A DNA stretch of 64,000 bases from JANWWM01 sp046719715 (GTDB taxonomy: Bacteria; Bacteroidota; Chlorobiia; Chlorobiales; Thermochlorobacteraceae). Location of the stretch: positions 62,001-126,000 of the forward strand of contig JBDNCJ010000001.1 of the NCBI GenBank assembly GCA_046719715.1, given 5' to 3'. The position numbers and the translations under genes are program-made. Below the pieces are notes generated by a model. That model was not told where the DNA came from. It did no database searches and was given only the letters and a program-made list of their open reading frames with translations. Shown piece after piece: positions 1 through 7,974 of this stretch. How positions within the stretch are numbered: position 1 is the first letter of the stretch; each line of letters starts with the position of its first letter.

Positions 1-1
1 C

Positions 2-667
2 ATTCTGATGAAAATCCCGCTTGAAAATGACGACCTCATACAGACATGGGAAGCAACACTTTCAGGCATTCGAAATTCAGGACCGAACTTCGGCGACTGG
101 ATTCGAGACTTCTGGTTCATCGGACCTGCCTATAACGCCCTTGATGAAGGCGGACAACGCATCTCCAACTTGGAAGTGGTCAGCATTGGCACACAAGGCA
201 CGCCCCAAGAGCCACTCGGCGTTTCTAATTGGAGATTCTCTAATGCAGGTTCCGGCGTCGTCGATGCGGTTTGCCGTTGGGTTGAACTCTTCCCTGTCGA
301 GAAACTGCTCGGACGCGAAGCGGCCATCGAAGCCTCTTTCCGTTCCGATTCACAGGGAATCGAGGTGAAGGCGGACGGCAACTTGCCCGGCATTTCCATT
401 GATGCGGGCGGCGGATTGCGTCGTATCCTTAACCATCCGCTCATTCCGATTATCCATCACGGCATCATTGGCAAATACAACGAGTTCCGTGTGGATACGC
501 AACTGACGATTACCTTGCCGTCCGGCTTCAAAATTCGTTATGCCGCACCGCAGTATCGAAATCAAGTCGGCGAAACTTACAAATGGTATGGAGGCACTTA
601 CGCAAAATGGGTCGAGCACATTTGCAAAGGCGGAACCGGACAATTTGAAGTGCTATATGCGCAATAG
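2..667 (+). CDS. fmoA: Fenna-Matthews-Olson bacteriochlorophyll a protein, 5'-truncated
   Basis: FmoA is the water-soluble trimeric antenna protein that carries excitation energy from the chlorosome baseplate to the type I reaction centre at the cytoplasmic side of the membrane. The reading frame enters from the left edge; about 221 residues of a protein that is usually near 366 are present, so this is the C-terminal 60%. Recognisable stretches are DWIRDFWFIGP, EGGQRIS, FRSDSQGIEVK and the end KGGTGQFEVLYAQ. Counting from the ATG at position 8, His143, His150 and His151 (NHPLIPIIHH) line up with known axial ligands of bacteriochlorophylls 4, 7 and 3 (His290, 297 and 298 in Chlorobaculum tepidum), and Leu94 in ELFP with the backbone ligand of bacteriochlorophyll 5. 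The ATG at 8 is an internal Met, since the frame is open upstream. A terminator follows about 160 bases after the stop. Confidence 0.96.
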   Translation: MLMKIPLENDDLIQTWEATLSGIRNSGPNFGDWIRDFWFIGPAYNALDEGGQRISNLEVVSIGTQGTPQEPLGVSNWRFSNAGSGVVDAVCRWVELFPVEKLLGREAAIEASFRSDSQGIEVKADGNLPGISIDAGGGLRRILNHPLIPIIHHGIIGKYNEFRVDTQLTITLPSGFKIRYAAPQYRNQVGETYKWYGGTYAKWVEHICKGGTGQFEVLYAQ

Positions 668-826
668 TTGCTCGCTCAGTCGGAGTTTGTTTTTCACATA
701 GCGGAAACGGGTAACGCCGTCCGCACCACAGCGCGATGAAACACTCGCACCAAACATCTGCCCGAATAAAAGGTGTGCGCCTGAAAGAAGGGCTTTCCGA
801 GACGGAAAAAAAAGATAATTCGCACG

Positions 827-857
827 AAGACCGAATGGACGCATTCGGTCTTTTTTT
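827..857 (+). terminator. Rho-independent terminator after fmoA
   Basis: A perfect 11-bp stem (827-837 with 842-852, arms AAGACCGAATG and CATTCGGTCTT) closes a 4-base loop and runs into a T tract ending at 857. It lies about 160 bases after the fmoA stop and 130 bases before the antiporter gene, so it probably ends the fmoA transcript. I see no gene in the stretch 668-987 apart from this hairpin. Confidence 0.88.
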
Positions 858-987
858 ATATGATATGACTTTTAAGCATTTGAATTTGCACGACGAAAAA
901 AAATGAGCATATTTGAAGCACAAACAAGAAAAACGTAAGTGGGTATTTATTCTCCCTCAGCGCAGGAGTTAATTATTCTCATCGCAC

Positions 988-2235
988 ATGCCACAGATTG
1001 ACCTCTTCAGTTTGCTCGCCATCATCACGGTTGTAAGCGCGATTTTTTCTTACATCAACATTCGTTTTCTGCGATTGCCCAACACGATTGGCTTAATGGC
1101 GCTTGCGCTCGCGCTATCGCTCATCGTGATTGTGCTTGGCAAAATCAATCCAAGCGTGCTGGACTTGGTAACGGGAATTATGAACCGTGTCGATTTTTCC
1201 GAAGTCGTGCTGGAAGTGATGCTGAGTTTTCTGCTCTTTGCTGGCGCGCTGCATGTCGATATGGATAAACTCGCCGAGCAAAAGTGGGTGATATTTTCCC
1301 TTGCAACGGTCGGCGTGATTCTTTCTACGTTCATTTTAGGGACGCTCTTTTTTTATGCGTGTCAACTCTTCGGCTATCCTGTGCCCTACATCTACGCCTT
1401 GCTGTTAGGCGCGCTCATTTCGCCGACCGACCCAATTGCCGTTCTGGGGATTCTCAAAGAAGCCAAAGTGCCGAAGAACATTGAAATCGCCATTACGGGC
1501 GAATCGCTTTTCAACGACGGCGTGGGCGTGGTCGTCTTTCTCTCGGTTCTTGAAATCGCAAAGTTCGGCGCAAACGAAGCCACCGTGAGTGATACGACGA
1601 TTCTCTTTGCGAAGGAAGTTTTTGGCGGCATCGGACTGGGGCTACTTTTCGGCTGGCTAACTTACAAATTGATGAAGTCCATCGACCACTATCAAACCGA
1701 AGTGCTACTTTCGTTGGGGCTGGTGATGGGCATTTACGCGCTTGCACTTGCGCTTCACTTTTCTGCGCCGCTTGCCGTTGTCGCATGTGGATTGTTCATC
1801 GGCAACACTGGGCGAAACAGTGCAATGAGCGACCAAACACTTCTGTATCTCGATAAATTTTGGGAACTCGTCGATGAATTTATGAACGCCGTGCTCTTCG
1901 TTTTAATCGGGTTTGAAATCGTGCTTTTAACCTTCATCGGCAAGTATTTTTGGCTGGGCATTATTACGATTTTTATTTCACTCTTGGCGCGATGGGTTGC
2001 GGTGTCTGCGCCACTGTTTGTGTTGCGCTCGCGTACGAACTTTATTCCGAAAGTGGATTGGATTCTAACGTGGGGCGGATTGCGCGGCGGAATTTCCATC
2101 GCCCTTGCGCTCTCAATTCCCGCAGAAATGAATCGCGAAGTGATTTTGTCGGTAACTTACATCATCGTCATTTTCTCAATTCTCGTTCAAGGTTTAACGC
2201 TCGGCAACTTGGTCAAACGGCTTAATCCAGCATGA
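988..2235 (+). CDS. Na+/H+ antiporter, CPA1 (NhaP-type) family
   Basis: This is a 415-residue integral membrane protein with about 11-12 hydrophobic segments along its whole length. It would exchange Na+ (or K+) for protons across the cytoplasmic membrane for pH and ion homeostasis. Family motifs are SPTDPIAV near residues 146-153 and GESLFNDG near 170-177, which holds the Asn-Asp pair of the CPA1 ion-binding site. The C-terminal WGGLRGGISIALAL is also typical. There is almost no cytoplasmic tail beyond the membrane domain. The ATG has only a distant AGGAG (964-968, about 20 bases upstream). The gene stands alone, separated from fmoA by a terminator and from argC by 100 bases. Ion specificity cannot be read from the sequence. 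Confidence 0.9.
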   Translation: MPQIDLFSLLAIITVVSAIFSYINIRFLRLPNTIGLMALALALSLIVIVLGKINPSVLDLVTGIMNRVDFSEVVLEVMLSFLLFAGALHVDMDKLAEQKWVIFSLATVGVILSTFILGTLFFYACQLFGYPVPYIYALLLGALISPTDPIAVLGILKEAKVPKNIEIAITGESLFNDGVGVVVFLSVLEIAKFGANEATVSDTTILFAKEVFGGIGLGLLFGWLTYKLMKSIDHYQTEVLLSLGLVMGIYALALALHFSAPLAVVACGLFIGNTGRNSAMSDQTLLYLDKFWELVDEFMNAVLFVLIGFEIVLLTFIGKYFWLGIITIFISLLARWVAVSAPLFVLRSRTNFIPKVDWILTWGGLRGGISIALALSIPAEMNREVILSVTYIIVIFSILVQGLTLGNLVKRLNPA

Positions 2236-2335
2236 GACATCGCCTTTCTTTTGTCAAATTTTGATAAAGCATGGACAATAGAAGTTTCCACCACATCATA
2301 AAAAACTTTGTAACTTTCGGTCTAAATTTTCTTCT

Positions 2336-3361
2336 GTGAAAGCACCCATCGGCATTTCCATCATCGGCGCGTCGGGCTATTCGGGCGCGGAACTCGTGCG
2401 CTTCCTATTGCGCCACAAAGGCGTGCGTATTGATAAACTCTTTGCACAAGCCTCAGCGGGAAAATCGCTCGCCGACCTTTATCCCGAATTTCGCAATCGC
2501 TTGGAGAAAACATTGGAGCCATTCACGCTCGAAGCCGTTTGTGAGAGCGATTGTATCTTCATTGCCCTGCCATCAGGCGAAGCGATGAACCTTGTGCCTG
2601 AACTGCTTGAACGGGGCAAAACGGTCATTGATTTGGGTGGCGATTTCCGCTTGAAGAATGTCGAGCAGTATAAACAGTTCTACAAACACACGCACACGGC
2701 GACGCATCTTTTGCCGATGGCAGTCTACGGTTTAGCCGAGTGGAATGCGACGCAAATCAAATCAGCAAAACTCATCGCCAATCCCGGGTGCTACCCGACC
2801 AGTGCGCTCTTAGCCCTTTTGCCCTTGCTCAAAGAAGAATGGATTTCTCCAACTGGTATTGTGATTACGTCAATGTCGGGCGTTTCAGGTGCGGGACGCA
2901 AAGCCGACCTCTCGCTCTCATTTGTTGAAATTCACGATTCGGTTAAAGCCTACAAGGTCGCTGAGCATCAACATCTGCCTGAAATTGCGCAAGCGCTGGA
3001 AGTCTTCACGGGGCAATCTGTATCGCTTTCCTTTGTGCCGCATTTGATTCCGATTTCACGGGGCATTTACACTACGATTCATGCCTCGCTTCAAAACGGC
3101 GCAAGCGAAGAAAAACTTTTTGACGCCTATCAACGCTACTACAAGCAATCGCCGTTTGTGCGATATTCCCGTTCAATCATTCCCGAATTGAAAGGCGTGG
3201 TGAATACGAATTTTTGTGATATTGGATTTCGGATTTCATCATCAACCAATCAAGTCATGATTTGCTCGGCGATTGACAATCTCGTCAAAGGCGCGGCGGG
3301 ACAAGCGATTCAAAATTTCAATTTGATTTACGGATTTAACGAAACTGAATCTCTGCTGTAA
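2336..3361 (+). CDS. argC: N-acetyl-gamma-glutamyl-phosphate reductase
   Basis: ArgC catalyses the third step of arginine synthesis, NADPH-dependent reduction of N-acetylglutamyl phosphate to the semialdehyde, in the cytoplasm. At 341 residues it has normal length. The N-terminal NADP-binding motif GASGYSGAEL is at residues 11-20 and the catalytic cysteine is Cys152 in NPGCYPTSALL. The start is GTG at 2336, giving the expected N-terminus just ahead of the nucleotide-binding strand; no ATG is suitably placed. It is the first gene of the arginine cluster, and its TAA stop shares one base with the argJ ATG, implying translational coupling. I see no ArgR-like box in the 100 bases before it, unlike upstream of the GNAT-argB part of the cluster. 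Confidence 0.95.
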   Translation: MKAPIGISIIGASGYSGAELVRFLLRHKGVRIDKLFAQASAGKSLADLYPEFRNRLEKTLEPFTLEAVCESDCIFIALPSGEAMNLVPELLERGKTVIDLGGDFRLKNVEQYKQFYKHTHTATHLLPMAVYGLAEWNATQIKSAKLIANPGCYPTSALLALLPLLKEEWISPTGIVITSMSGVSGAGRKADLSLSFVEIHDSVKAYKVAEHQHLPEIAQALEVFTGQSVSLSFVPHLIPISRGIYTTIHASLQNGASEEKLFDAYQRYYKQSPFVRYSRSIIPELKGVVNTNFCDIGFRISSSTNQVMICSAIDNLVKGAAGQAIQNFNLIYGFNETESLL

Positions 3362-4575
3362 TGGTAACATCATATAAGACAATTTCTGGCGGCGTATGTG
3401 CGCCCAAAGGCTTCAAGGCGAGCGCGTTACAAGTGCCAATTCGCAAACTCAAAAAAGATTTCGCGCTGATTTATTCTGAAAAGCCCGCCGCGGTTGCGGG
3501 TGTATTTACGCGCAATCGTGCCGCCGCTGCGCCCATTGAAGTGTGCAAAGCACAACTGAAAAAAACGGCGACATGCTCGGCGATTGTCATCAACTCTGGC
3601 AATGCCAACGCCTGCACGGGCGAAAAAGGCTTGCAAGACGCTTGGGCGATTGTGCGTGAAGTGGCAAACGCACTGCGCGTATCCGAATCCCAAGTGATGA
3701 TTGCCTCTACGGGCGTTATCGGTCAACTTTTGCCGATTGAAAAAATGCTCTCCGTTATCCCACGCCTCTCGCTTTTGCTTTCGGAAGAAGGTGGAAGCGA
3801 CGTTGCCGAAGCGATTATGACCACCGACCTCGTCAAAAAGGAGATTGCGATTGAATTTGAACTGGGTGGAAAAGACGTGCGCATCGGAGCGGTTGCCAAA
3901 GGCTCTGGCATGATTGCGCCCAACATGGGAACGATGCTGGCTTTCATTACAACTGACGCGGCAATCGCGCAACCGTTGCTTCAACAGGCGTTGAGCGTTA
4001 CTAATCAAAAATCGTTCAATCGAATCAGCGTCGACGGCGACGAGAGCACCAACGATATGGTTGTGGTGCTTGCCAACGGACTTGCTGAAAATCCGCTCAT
4101 CGCCGAACACAACGATGAATACAAGCGGTTCGAGAAGGCGCTTGAATTTGTGCTCACCGAACTTGCTAAAATGATTGTGCGCGACGGCGAAGGCGCAACC
4201 AAGTTCGTAGAAATCACGGTAAGCGGCGCACGCAGCGAACACGATGCCGAAGTGATGGCGCGAACCGTCGCCAATTCCAGCCTTGTTAAAACCGCGCTTC
4301 ACGGCGAAGATGCCAACTGGGGCAGAATCCTTGCCGCACTTGGCTACTCGCGCATTGAGTTCCTTCCCGAAAAAGTTGAAATCCGCTTCGGCGATGTGCC
4401 CATTCTCAATCAAAATTTTGAAATCGTTTTAGATGAAGCGAGTGCCAAAGCCGAACTCTCGAAGCACGATATAACGGTCAAAATTAACTTGAACTTGGGA
4501 GAGGCTTCTGCCACGTTTTGGACGTGCGACCTTTCCGAGAAGTATGTGGAAATTAATGGCAGTTACCGCTCGTGA
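3361..4575 (+). CDS. argJ: Glutamate N-acetyltransferase / ornithine acetyltransferase
   Basis: ArgJ recycles the acetyl group from N-acetylornithine to glutamate (step 5), and in bifunctional forms also makes N-acetylglutamate from acetyl-CoA. The 404-residue precursor is of family length. The self-cleavage site is visible in PNMGTMLAF: Gly190-Thr191, where Thr191 becomes the N-terminal nucleophile of the beta chain. KGSGMIAP just upstream and EDANWGRILAA further on are also conserved. The ATG overlaps the argC stop by one base. Whether it is mono- or bifunctional cannot be decided by eye; a GNAT acetyltransferase gene lies next in the cluster and could supply N-acetylglutamate instead. A 220-base regulatory gap follows. 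Confidence 0.95.
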   Translation: MVTSYKTISGGVCAPKGFKASALQVPIRKLKKDFALIYSEKPAAVAGVFTRNRAAAAPIEVCKAQLKKTATCSAIVINSGNANACTGEKGLQDAWAIVREVANALRVSESQVMIASTGVIGQLLPIEKMLSVIPRLSLLLSEEGGSDVAEAIMTTDLVKKEIAIEFELGGKDVRIGAVAKGSGMIAPNMGTMLAFITTDAAIAQPLLQQALSVTNQKSFNRISVDGDESTNDMVVVLANGLAENPLIAEHNDEYKRFEKALEFVLTELAKMIVRDGEGATKFVEITVSGARSEHDAEVMARTVANSSLVKTALHGEDANWGRILAALGYSRIEFLPEKVEIRFGDVPILNQNFEIVLDEASAKAELSKHDITVKINLNLGEASATFWTCDLSEKYVEINGSYRS

Positions 4576-4663
4576 AAGTCACCTTACTTTTTAAGAAAAA
4601 CAATTCTTTTTGCCTTGAAAATTAAGTCGTTCTGAAATTTTTTTCGGCAGTCGCAAAAAATAT

Positions 4664-4710
4664 TTATGCAAACTCTTGCATAATTATGCAACAACGTGCA
4701 TAATTGCACG
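4664..4710 (+). promoter_or_regulatory. Tandem ArgR-type operator (ARG boxes)
   Basis: Box 1 at 4676-4691 is a perfect 16-bp palindrome, TTGCATAATTATGCAA. Box 2 at 4695-4710, CGTGCATAATTGCACG, has 6-bp inverted arms and the same centre. They are separated by exactly 3 bp, the usual spacing of paired ARG boxes bound by an ArgR hexamer. A further half site, TTATGCAA, is at 4664-4671. From memory, box 1 closely resembles the mycobacterial ArgR operator (TTGCATAA-x-x-ATGCAA type). argR itself is encoded 2.5 kb downstream in the same cluster, so autoregulation of the argB-argF-argR-argG part is likely. Binding is inferred. Confidence 0.78.
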
Positions 4711-4727
4711 CAATAGGTTTTGCTCAA

Positions 4728-4759
4728 AGTCCGATGTTAATTCATCGGGCTTTTTCTTT
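4728..4759 (+). terminator. Terminator-like hairpin between ARG boxes and the GNAT gene
   Basis: A 9-bp stem (4728-4736 with 4743-4751, one G-U pair) with a 6-base loop TTAATT is followed directly by TTTTTC and more T. It lies 18 bases after the second ARG box and 45 bases before the next start codon. It may end the argC-argJ transcript, or act as an attenuator on transcripts starting at the ARG-box promoter. The sequence alone does not separate these. Confidence 0.7.
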
Positions 4760-4795
4760 CTATTCTGTCTAAAAAACCGTTCAAAAGTCTTGGGA

Positions 4796-5293
4796 ATGCA
4801 AGCAAAATATTTCGTTAGTTCCGACAAATCACTGCTCGATCTTGACGTGATTCATACCTTTCTGACAAACTGCCACTGGGCGAAAGGCATTTCGCGCGAG
4901 TTGGTAGAGAAGTCGATTCAGCACTCGCTCTGTTTTGGGGTTTATGAAATGGCTGAAGGCGTGAGAACGCAGATTGGCTTTGCACGCGTCATTTCGGACT
5001 TTGCCACATTTGCGTATCTCTCCGATGTGTTTGTGCTGGAATCGCATCGCGGCAACGATTTATCCAAACTGCTACTCTCTGAAATCATGAAGCACCATGA
5101 ATTGCAAGGGCTTCGCCGATGGATGCTGGTAACGACCAACGCGCACGGGCTTTACGAGCAATTCGGATTTTCCGCGCCGATGCACCCTGAAAAAATTATG
5201 GAAATTTTTGTGCCGAATCTCTACGAGAGAGAAGCCGAACTGCTGGGTTCGATTGGCTCTGAAAAAAACTCTAATGTGACTGTTGTTCAATGA
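4796..5293 (+). CDS. GNAT-family N-acetyltransferase in the arginine cluster
   Basis: This is a 165-residue single-domain GNAT protein. The acetyl-CoA-binding region is the DVFVLESHRGNDLSKLLL stretch, in which RGNDLS corresponds to the usual R/Q-x-x-G-x-G/A loop. The C-terminal YEQFGF stretch is typical of the fold. I chose ATG 4796 because the frame extended to TTG 4676 runs through the ARG boxes and terminator hairpin. The stop overlaps the argB start by 4 bases (ATGA), so it is translationally coupled to the kinase that uses N-acetylglutamate. That position suggests, but does not prove, an ArgA-like role in making N-acetylglutamate. It could equally be an unrelated small-molecule acetyltransferase. 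No amino-acid kinase domain is attached, unlike classical ArgA. Confidence 0.85.
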   Translation: MQAKYFVSSDKSLLDLDVIHTFLTNCHWAKGISRELVEKSIQHSLCFGVYEMAEGVRTQIGFARVISDFATFAYLSDVFVLESHRGNDLSKLLLSEIMKHHELQGLRRWMLVTTNAHGLYEQFGFSAPMHPEKIMEIFVPNLYEREAELLGSIGSEKNSNVTVVQ

Positions 5294-6180
5294 CGAAAGA
5301 AGAAGTACTCATAGAAGCCCTGCCGTATATCCAAACCTACGAAGGCAAAACCTTCGTCATCAAGTTTGGCGGCGCGGTCATGGTCGATGAAAACTTGAAG
5401 CACACCTTCGCCAAAGACGTGACCATGCTCAAAAAACTTGGCATTCATATCGTTGTCGTTCACGGCGGGGGCAAAGAAATCACCAAAATCGCGAACGCCT
5501 TCGGCATTGAGACCAAATTCATCAATGGGCTCCGCTACACCGACGAGAAAATGCTCGAAGCCGTCTTGATGGGGCTCTGCTCGATGAACAAGGAAGTAAC
5601 CAGTCTCATCACGAAAAACGGCGGCAATGGAATTGGGCTGTGCGGTGCTGATGCAGGGCTTATTAAAGCCAAGCGATTACAAGGCGAGGTCGATTTGGGC
5701 TTTGTGGGCGATGTCGTGAGCGTCAATGTCGCACTGCTTGAACTGCTCATGAAGCATGAAATGATTCCCGTTGTTGCGCCGATTGGTATGGGCGAGCAAG
5801 GCGAACTCTACAACATCAACGCCGATACAGTGGCGTCAGCAGTGGCGATTGCGCTCAAAGCCGAAAAACTCGTCTATCTCTCCGACATCGAGGGCGTGAT
5901 GGTCGACGGTGCGCGCGTGCCCTCGCTTAACAAGTCGCAATCCAACGCGCTCATCGCTGAAGGCAAAATCTACGGCGGTATGATTCCCAAAGTGCAATCC
6001 GCCTTTGAAGCGATTGAATCAGGCGTGAAAAAAGTGCACTTCATCGACGGCAGAATCAAACATTCGCTCTTGCTCGAAGTCTTCACCAGCGACGGCGTCG
6101 GAACGGAAATTACAGGCGAAAACGACGTTGCGCGTCTCGTCCCTGAAATGATGGAAAGAGACTTTAACGGCAAAAATTAA
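5290..6180 (+). CDS. argB: Acetylglutamate kinase
   Basis: ArgB phosphorylates N-acetylglutamate with ATP, the second and often feedback-controlled step of arginine synthesis. The 296-residue length and amino-acid-kinase motifs fit: FVIKFGGAVM (residues 22-31) with the phosphate-binding Lys, VVHGGGKEI (about 56-64), and VYLSDIEGVM near residue 195. GMIPKVQSAFEA is also characteristic. Its ATG is inside the 4-base overlap with the GNAT gene, and 20 bases separate it from argF. The long N-terminus before the first kinase motif resembles that of arginine-sensitive forms, but inhibition is not proven here. Confidence 0.95.
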   Translation: MTKEEVLIEALPYIQTYEGKTFVIKFGGAVMVDENLKHTFAKDVTMLKKLGIHIVVVHGGGKEITKIANAFGIETKFINGLRYTDEKMLEAVLMGLCSMNKEVTSLITKNGGNGIGLCGADAGLIKAKRLQGEVDLGFVGDVVSVNVALLELLMKHEMIPVVAPIGMGEQGELYNINADTVASAVAIALKAEKLVYLSDIEGVMVDGARVPSLNKSQSNALIAEGKIYGGMIPKVQSAFEAIESGVKKVHFIDGRIKHSLLLEVFTSDGVGTEITGENDVARLVPEMMERDFNGKN

Positions 6181-6200
6181 CTCAACGACTAACGCAGACC

Positions 6201-7157
6201 ATGAAAGATTTTCTCTCGATTTTGGATTTTACGGCGGAAGAGATTTTTGAGCTCTTTGAGCTTGCCGATAAACTTAAATACGATGGCTCAAAGCCGCTTG
6301 CAGGAAAAACGGTTGCGATGATTTTTCAAAAGCCGTCGCTCCGCACCCGCGTCTCGTTTGAAGTCGGAATTGTGCAACTCGGCGGGCATCCAATTAGTCT
6401 TGCGCAAGAGTCGGTTGGGCTGGGCAAACGCGAAAGCGTCGCCGATGTGGCACGTGTGCTGTCGCGATACAACGACATGATTGTGGCGCGCGTCTTTGAA
6501 CACGCGATTCTGACGGAAATGGCGCGATATGCGAGCGTGCCTGTGATTAACGCGCTGTCGGATTTATCGCACCCGTGCCAAGTCTTGGCAGACGCCTATA
6601 CCTTGCGTCAGCATGGCAAACTCTTCGATGGCGTCAAAGTCGTCTTCGTTGGCGATGGAAATAACGTCGCCTATTCGTGGCTTGAACTTGCAATGCTTCT
6701 GCCAATTCATTTTGTCTTGGCATCGCCGAAAGGCTATGAGCCGAATCGTGAAATGCTGAGCCTTGTGCAAACGAGCGGCGTCGGCAAAGTGGAGATTGTT
6801 CATAATCCGCAAGCGGCAGTGTGGGACGCCGATGTCGTTTATGGCGATGTATGGACAAGCATGGGACAAGAAGCCGATAACGACAAGCGCAAGAAAGATT
6901 TCATGCCCTATCAAATCAATTCAGAACTGATGAGCTACGCCAAGCCCGATGCGATTTTTATGCACTGCTTGCCCGCACATCGCGGCGAAGAAGTAACCGA
7001 TGAAGTCATTGACTCGCCGCAGTCCGTCGTCTTTGACGAAGCCGAAAACCGATTACACATTCAAAAAGCCGTGATGACGAAGCTCGTTGAGCATCATTAC
7101 GCGCCTGTATTTTCTTCAACACAAAAAGCACAGACGAAAGCCAAAAAGAAACGATGA
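6201..7157 (+). CDS. argF: Ornithine carbamoyltransferase
   Basis: ArgF makes citrulline from ornithine and carbamoyl phosphate. It is 318 residues long, as expected for the catalytic chain of the trimer. The carbamoyl-phosphate loop reads SLRTRVSFE (usually STRTR; Leu in place of Thr), followed by HPCQVLAD, the ornithine-loop stretch WTSMGQE and the catalytic MHCLPAHRGEE. The SMG motif favours ornithine rather than acetyl- or succinylornithine as substrate. The C-terminus ends in a Lys-rich tail (KAQTKAKKKR). It lies 20 bases after argB and ahead of argR. Confidence 0.95.
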   Translation: MKDFLSILDFTAEEIFELFELADKLKYDGSKPLAGKTVAMIFQKPSLRTRVSFEVGIVQLGGHPISLAQESVGLGKRESVADVARVLSRYNDMIVARVFEHAILTEMARYASVPVINALSDLSHPCQVLADAYTLRQHGKLFDGVKVVFVGDGNNVAYSWLELAMLLPIHFVLASPKGYEPNREMLSLVQTSGVGKVEIVHNPQAAVWDADVVYGDVWTSMGQEADNDKRKKDFMPYQINSELMSYAKPDAIFMHCLPAHRGEEVTDEVIDSPQSVVFDEAENRLHIQKAVMTKLVEHHYAPVFSSTQKAQTKAKKKR

Positions 7158-7237
7158 AAGCCTATTTGATTTTGTTTCAACTGCTCATCACCGTAGAAAC
7201 AAAACCAAACGAACTGTTAAACCAAGCCGAGATTACA

Positions 7238-7693
7238 ATGGGAAAAGCAGAACGACAATTAGCCATCAAAGAACTGATTACGACCAAAGACATCGCAAGC
7301 CAAGAGGAACTTGCCAAAGAACTCTTGCGCAAAGGCTTTGAAGTCAATCAAGCCACGCTCTCGCGCGATATGAAAGAACTCGGCATCGCCAAAGTGATTA
7401 CCGCCGACGGCGTTTGGTATGAACTTCAACCCAATAGCGAAGCGCAACGCTTGAAAATGCTCCTTTCATATGAGATAGAGGCGATTCAATCCAATGACTG
7501 CATGGTCATTATCAAAACGCTTCGCGGCAGAGCCTCTGGCGTGGCGGAAATTCTCGACCAACTCGAGATTCCTGACATTCTCGGCACAATTGCCGGCGAC
7601 GATACGATTTTCATCGCGCCAACGTCTTCAAAGAAAATTCCAGCAATTATCAAACGCATCAAAGAAGCCGTGCTTCAAACGGAGGAAAAGTGA
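7238..7693 (+). CDS. argR: Arginine repressor
   Basis: ArgR is the arginine-responsive DNA-binding hexamer. From ATG 7238 it is 151 residues, the normal family length; a longer frame from 7154 would add 28 residues that overlap argF and look unlike the family. The N-terminal winged helix carries the recognition helix in VNQATLSRDMKELGIAKV. The C-terminal oligomerisation and arginine-binding domain has GTIAGDDTIFIAP, where the paired Asp residues contact arginine. It is encoded inside the operon it most likely controls; matching operators lie at 4664-4710. Its stop overlaps the next start by 4 bases. Confidence 0.94.
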   Translation: MGKAERQLAIKELITTKDIASQEELAKELLRKGFEVNQATLSRDMKELGIAKVITADGVWYELQPNSEAQRLKMLLSYEIEAIQSNDCMVIIKTLRGRASGVAEILDQLEIPDILGTIAGDDTIFIAPTSSKKIPAIIKRIKEAVLQTEEK

Positions 7694-7908
7694 GTCAATA
7701 TCTCGATCGAATCACGCTCAACCCCGGCATTATGAACGGCAAACCGACCATTCGCAACATGCGCTTCTGCGTCTCTGATGTCTTGGCATTGCTTGCTTCC
7801 GGAATGACCATTGACGAAATCCTTGCAGATTATCCTTACTTGGAGCGAGCAGATATTCTTGCATGCTTGGAATACGCCTCGGCATCTGATTCAGCAAAAG
7901 TTCCGTGA
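7690..7908 (+). CDS. DUF433 antitoxin-like protein without partner
   Basis: This is a 72-residue DUF433 protein with the family features LNPGIMNGKPTIRNMR, SDVLALLASGMTIDEIL and the final ADILACLEYA helix, a small HTH-like fold. DUF433 proteins commonly pair, as antitoxins, with a DUF5615 (PIN-like) toxin encoded just downstream. No such gene follows here: only a 13-codon frame (7907-7948) precedes argG. The start is GTG 7690 within the argR stop (4-base overlap), so it is coupled to argR. It may be an orphan antitoxin, or one recruited as an accessory regulator. A complete pair of the same families occurs at 33.7-34.2 kb. Confidence 0.82.
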   Translation: MSQYLDRITLNPGIMNGKPTIRNMRFCVSDVLALLASGMTIDEILADYPYLERADILACLEYASASDSAKVP

Positions 7909-7974
7909 TGAGCAAGCATCAGTTGTTATTCTTGAACAATCATCATTAACCACGTTTTAATTCAATCTCGAGGA

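Noticed and set aside
1..667. Assignment of the window to Chloracidobacterium (Acidobacteriota), which also has FMO and chlorosomes
   Set aside because: The arg gene cluster order, HPr kinase, DUF433 modules and TTG-N19-TAnnTTTG promoters fit Chlorobi better; not excluded without a phylogeny.
3427..4413. Long open frame (328 codons) on the minus strand opposite argJ
   Set aside because: It lies entirely opposite a well-supported gene, has His/Phe/Arg-rich composition typical of antisense shadow, and shows no motif or ribosome site.
4676..4795. 40-codon N-terminal extension of the GNAT protein from TTG 4676
   Set aside because: It would translate the ARG boxes and the terminator hairpin, and lacks family similarity.
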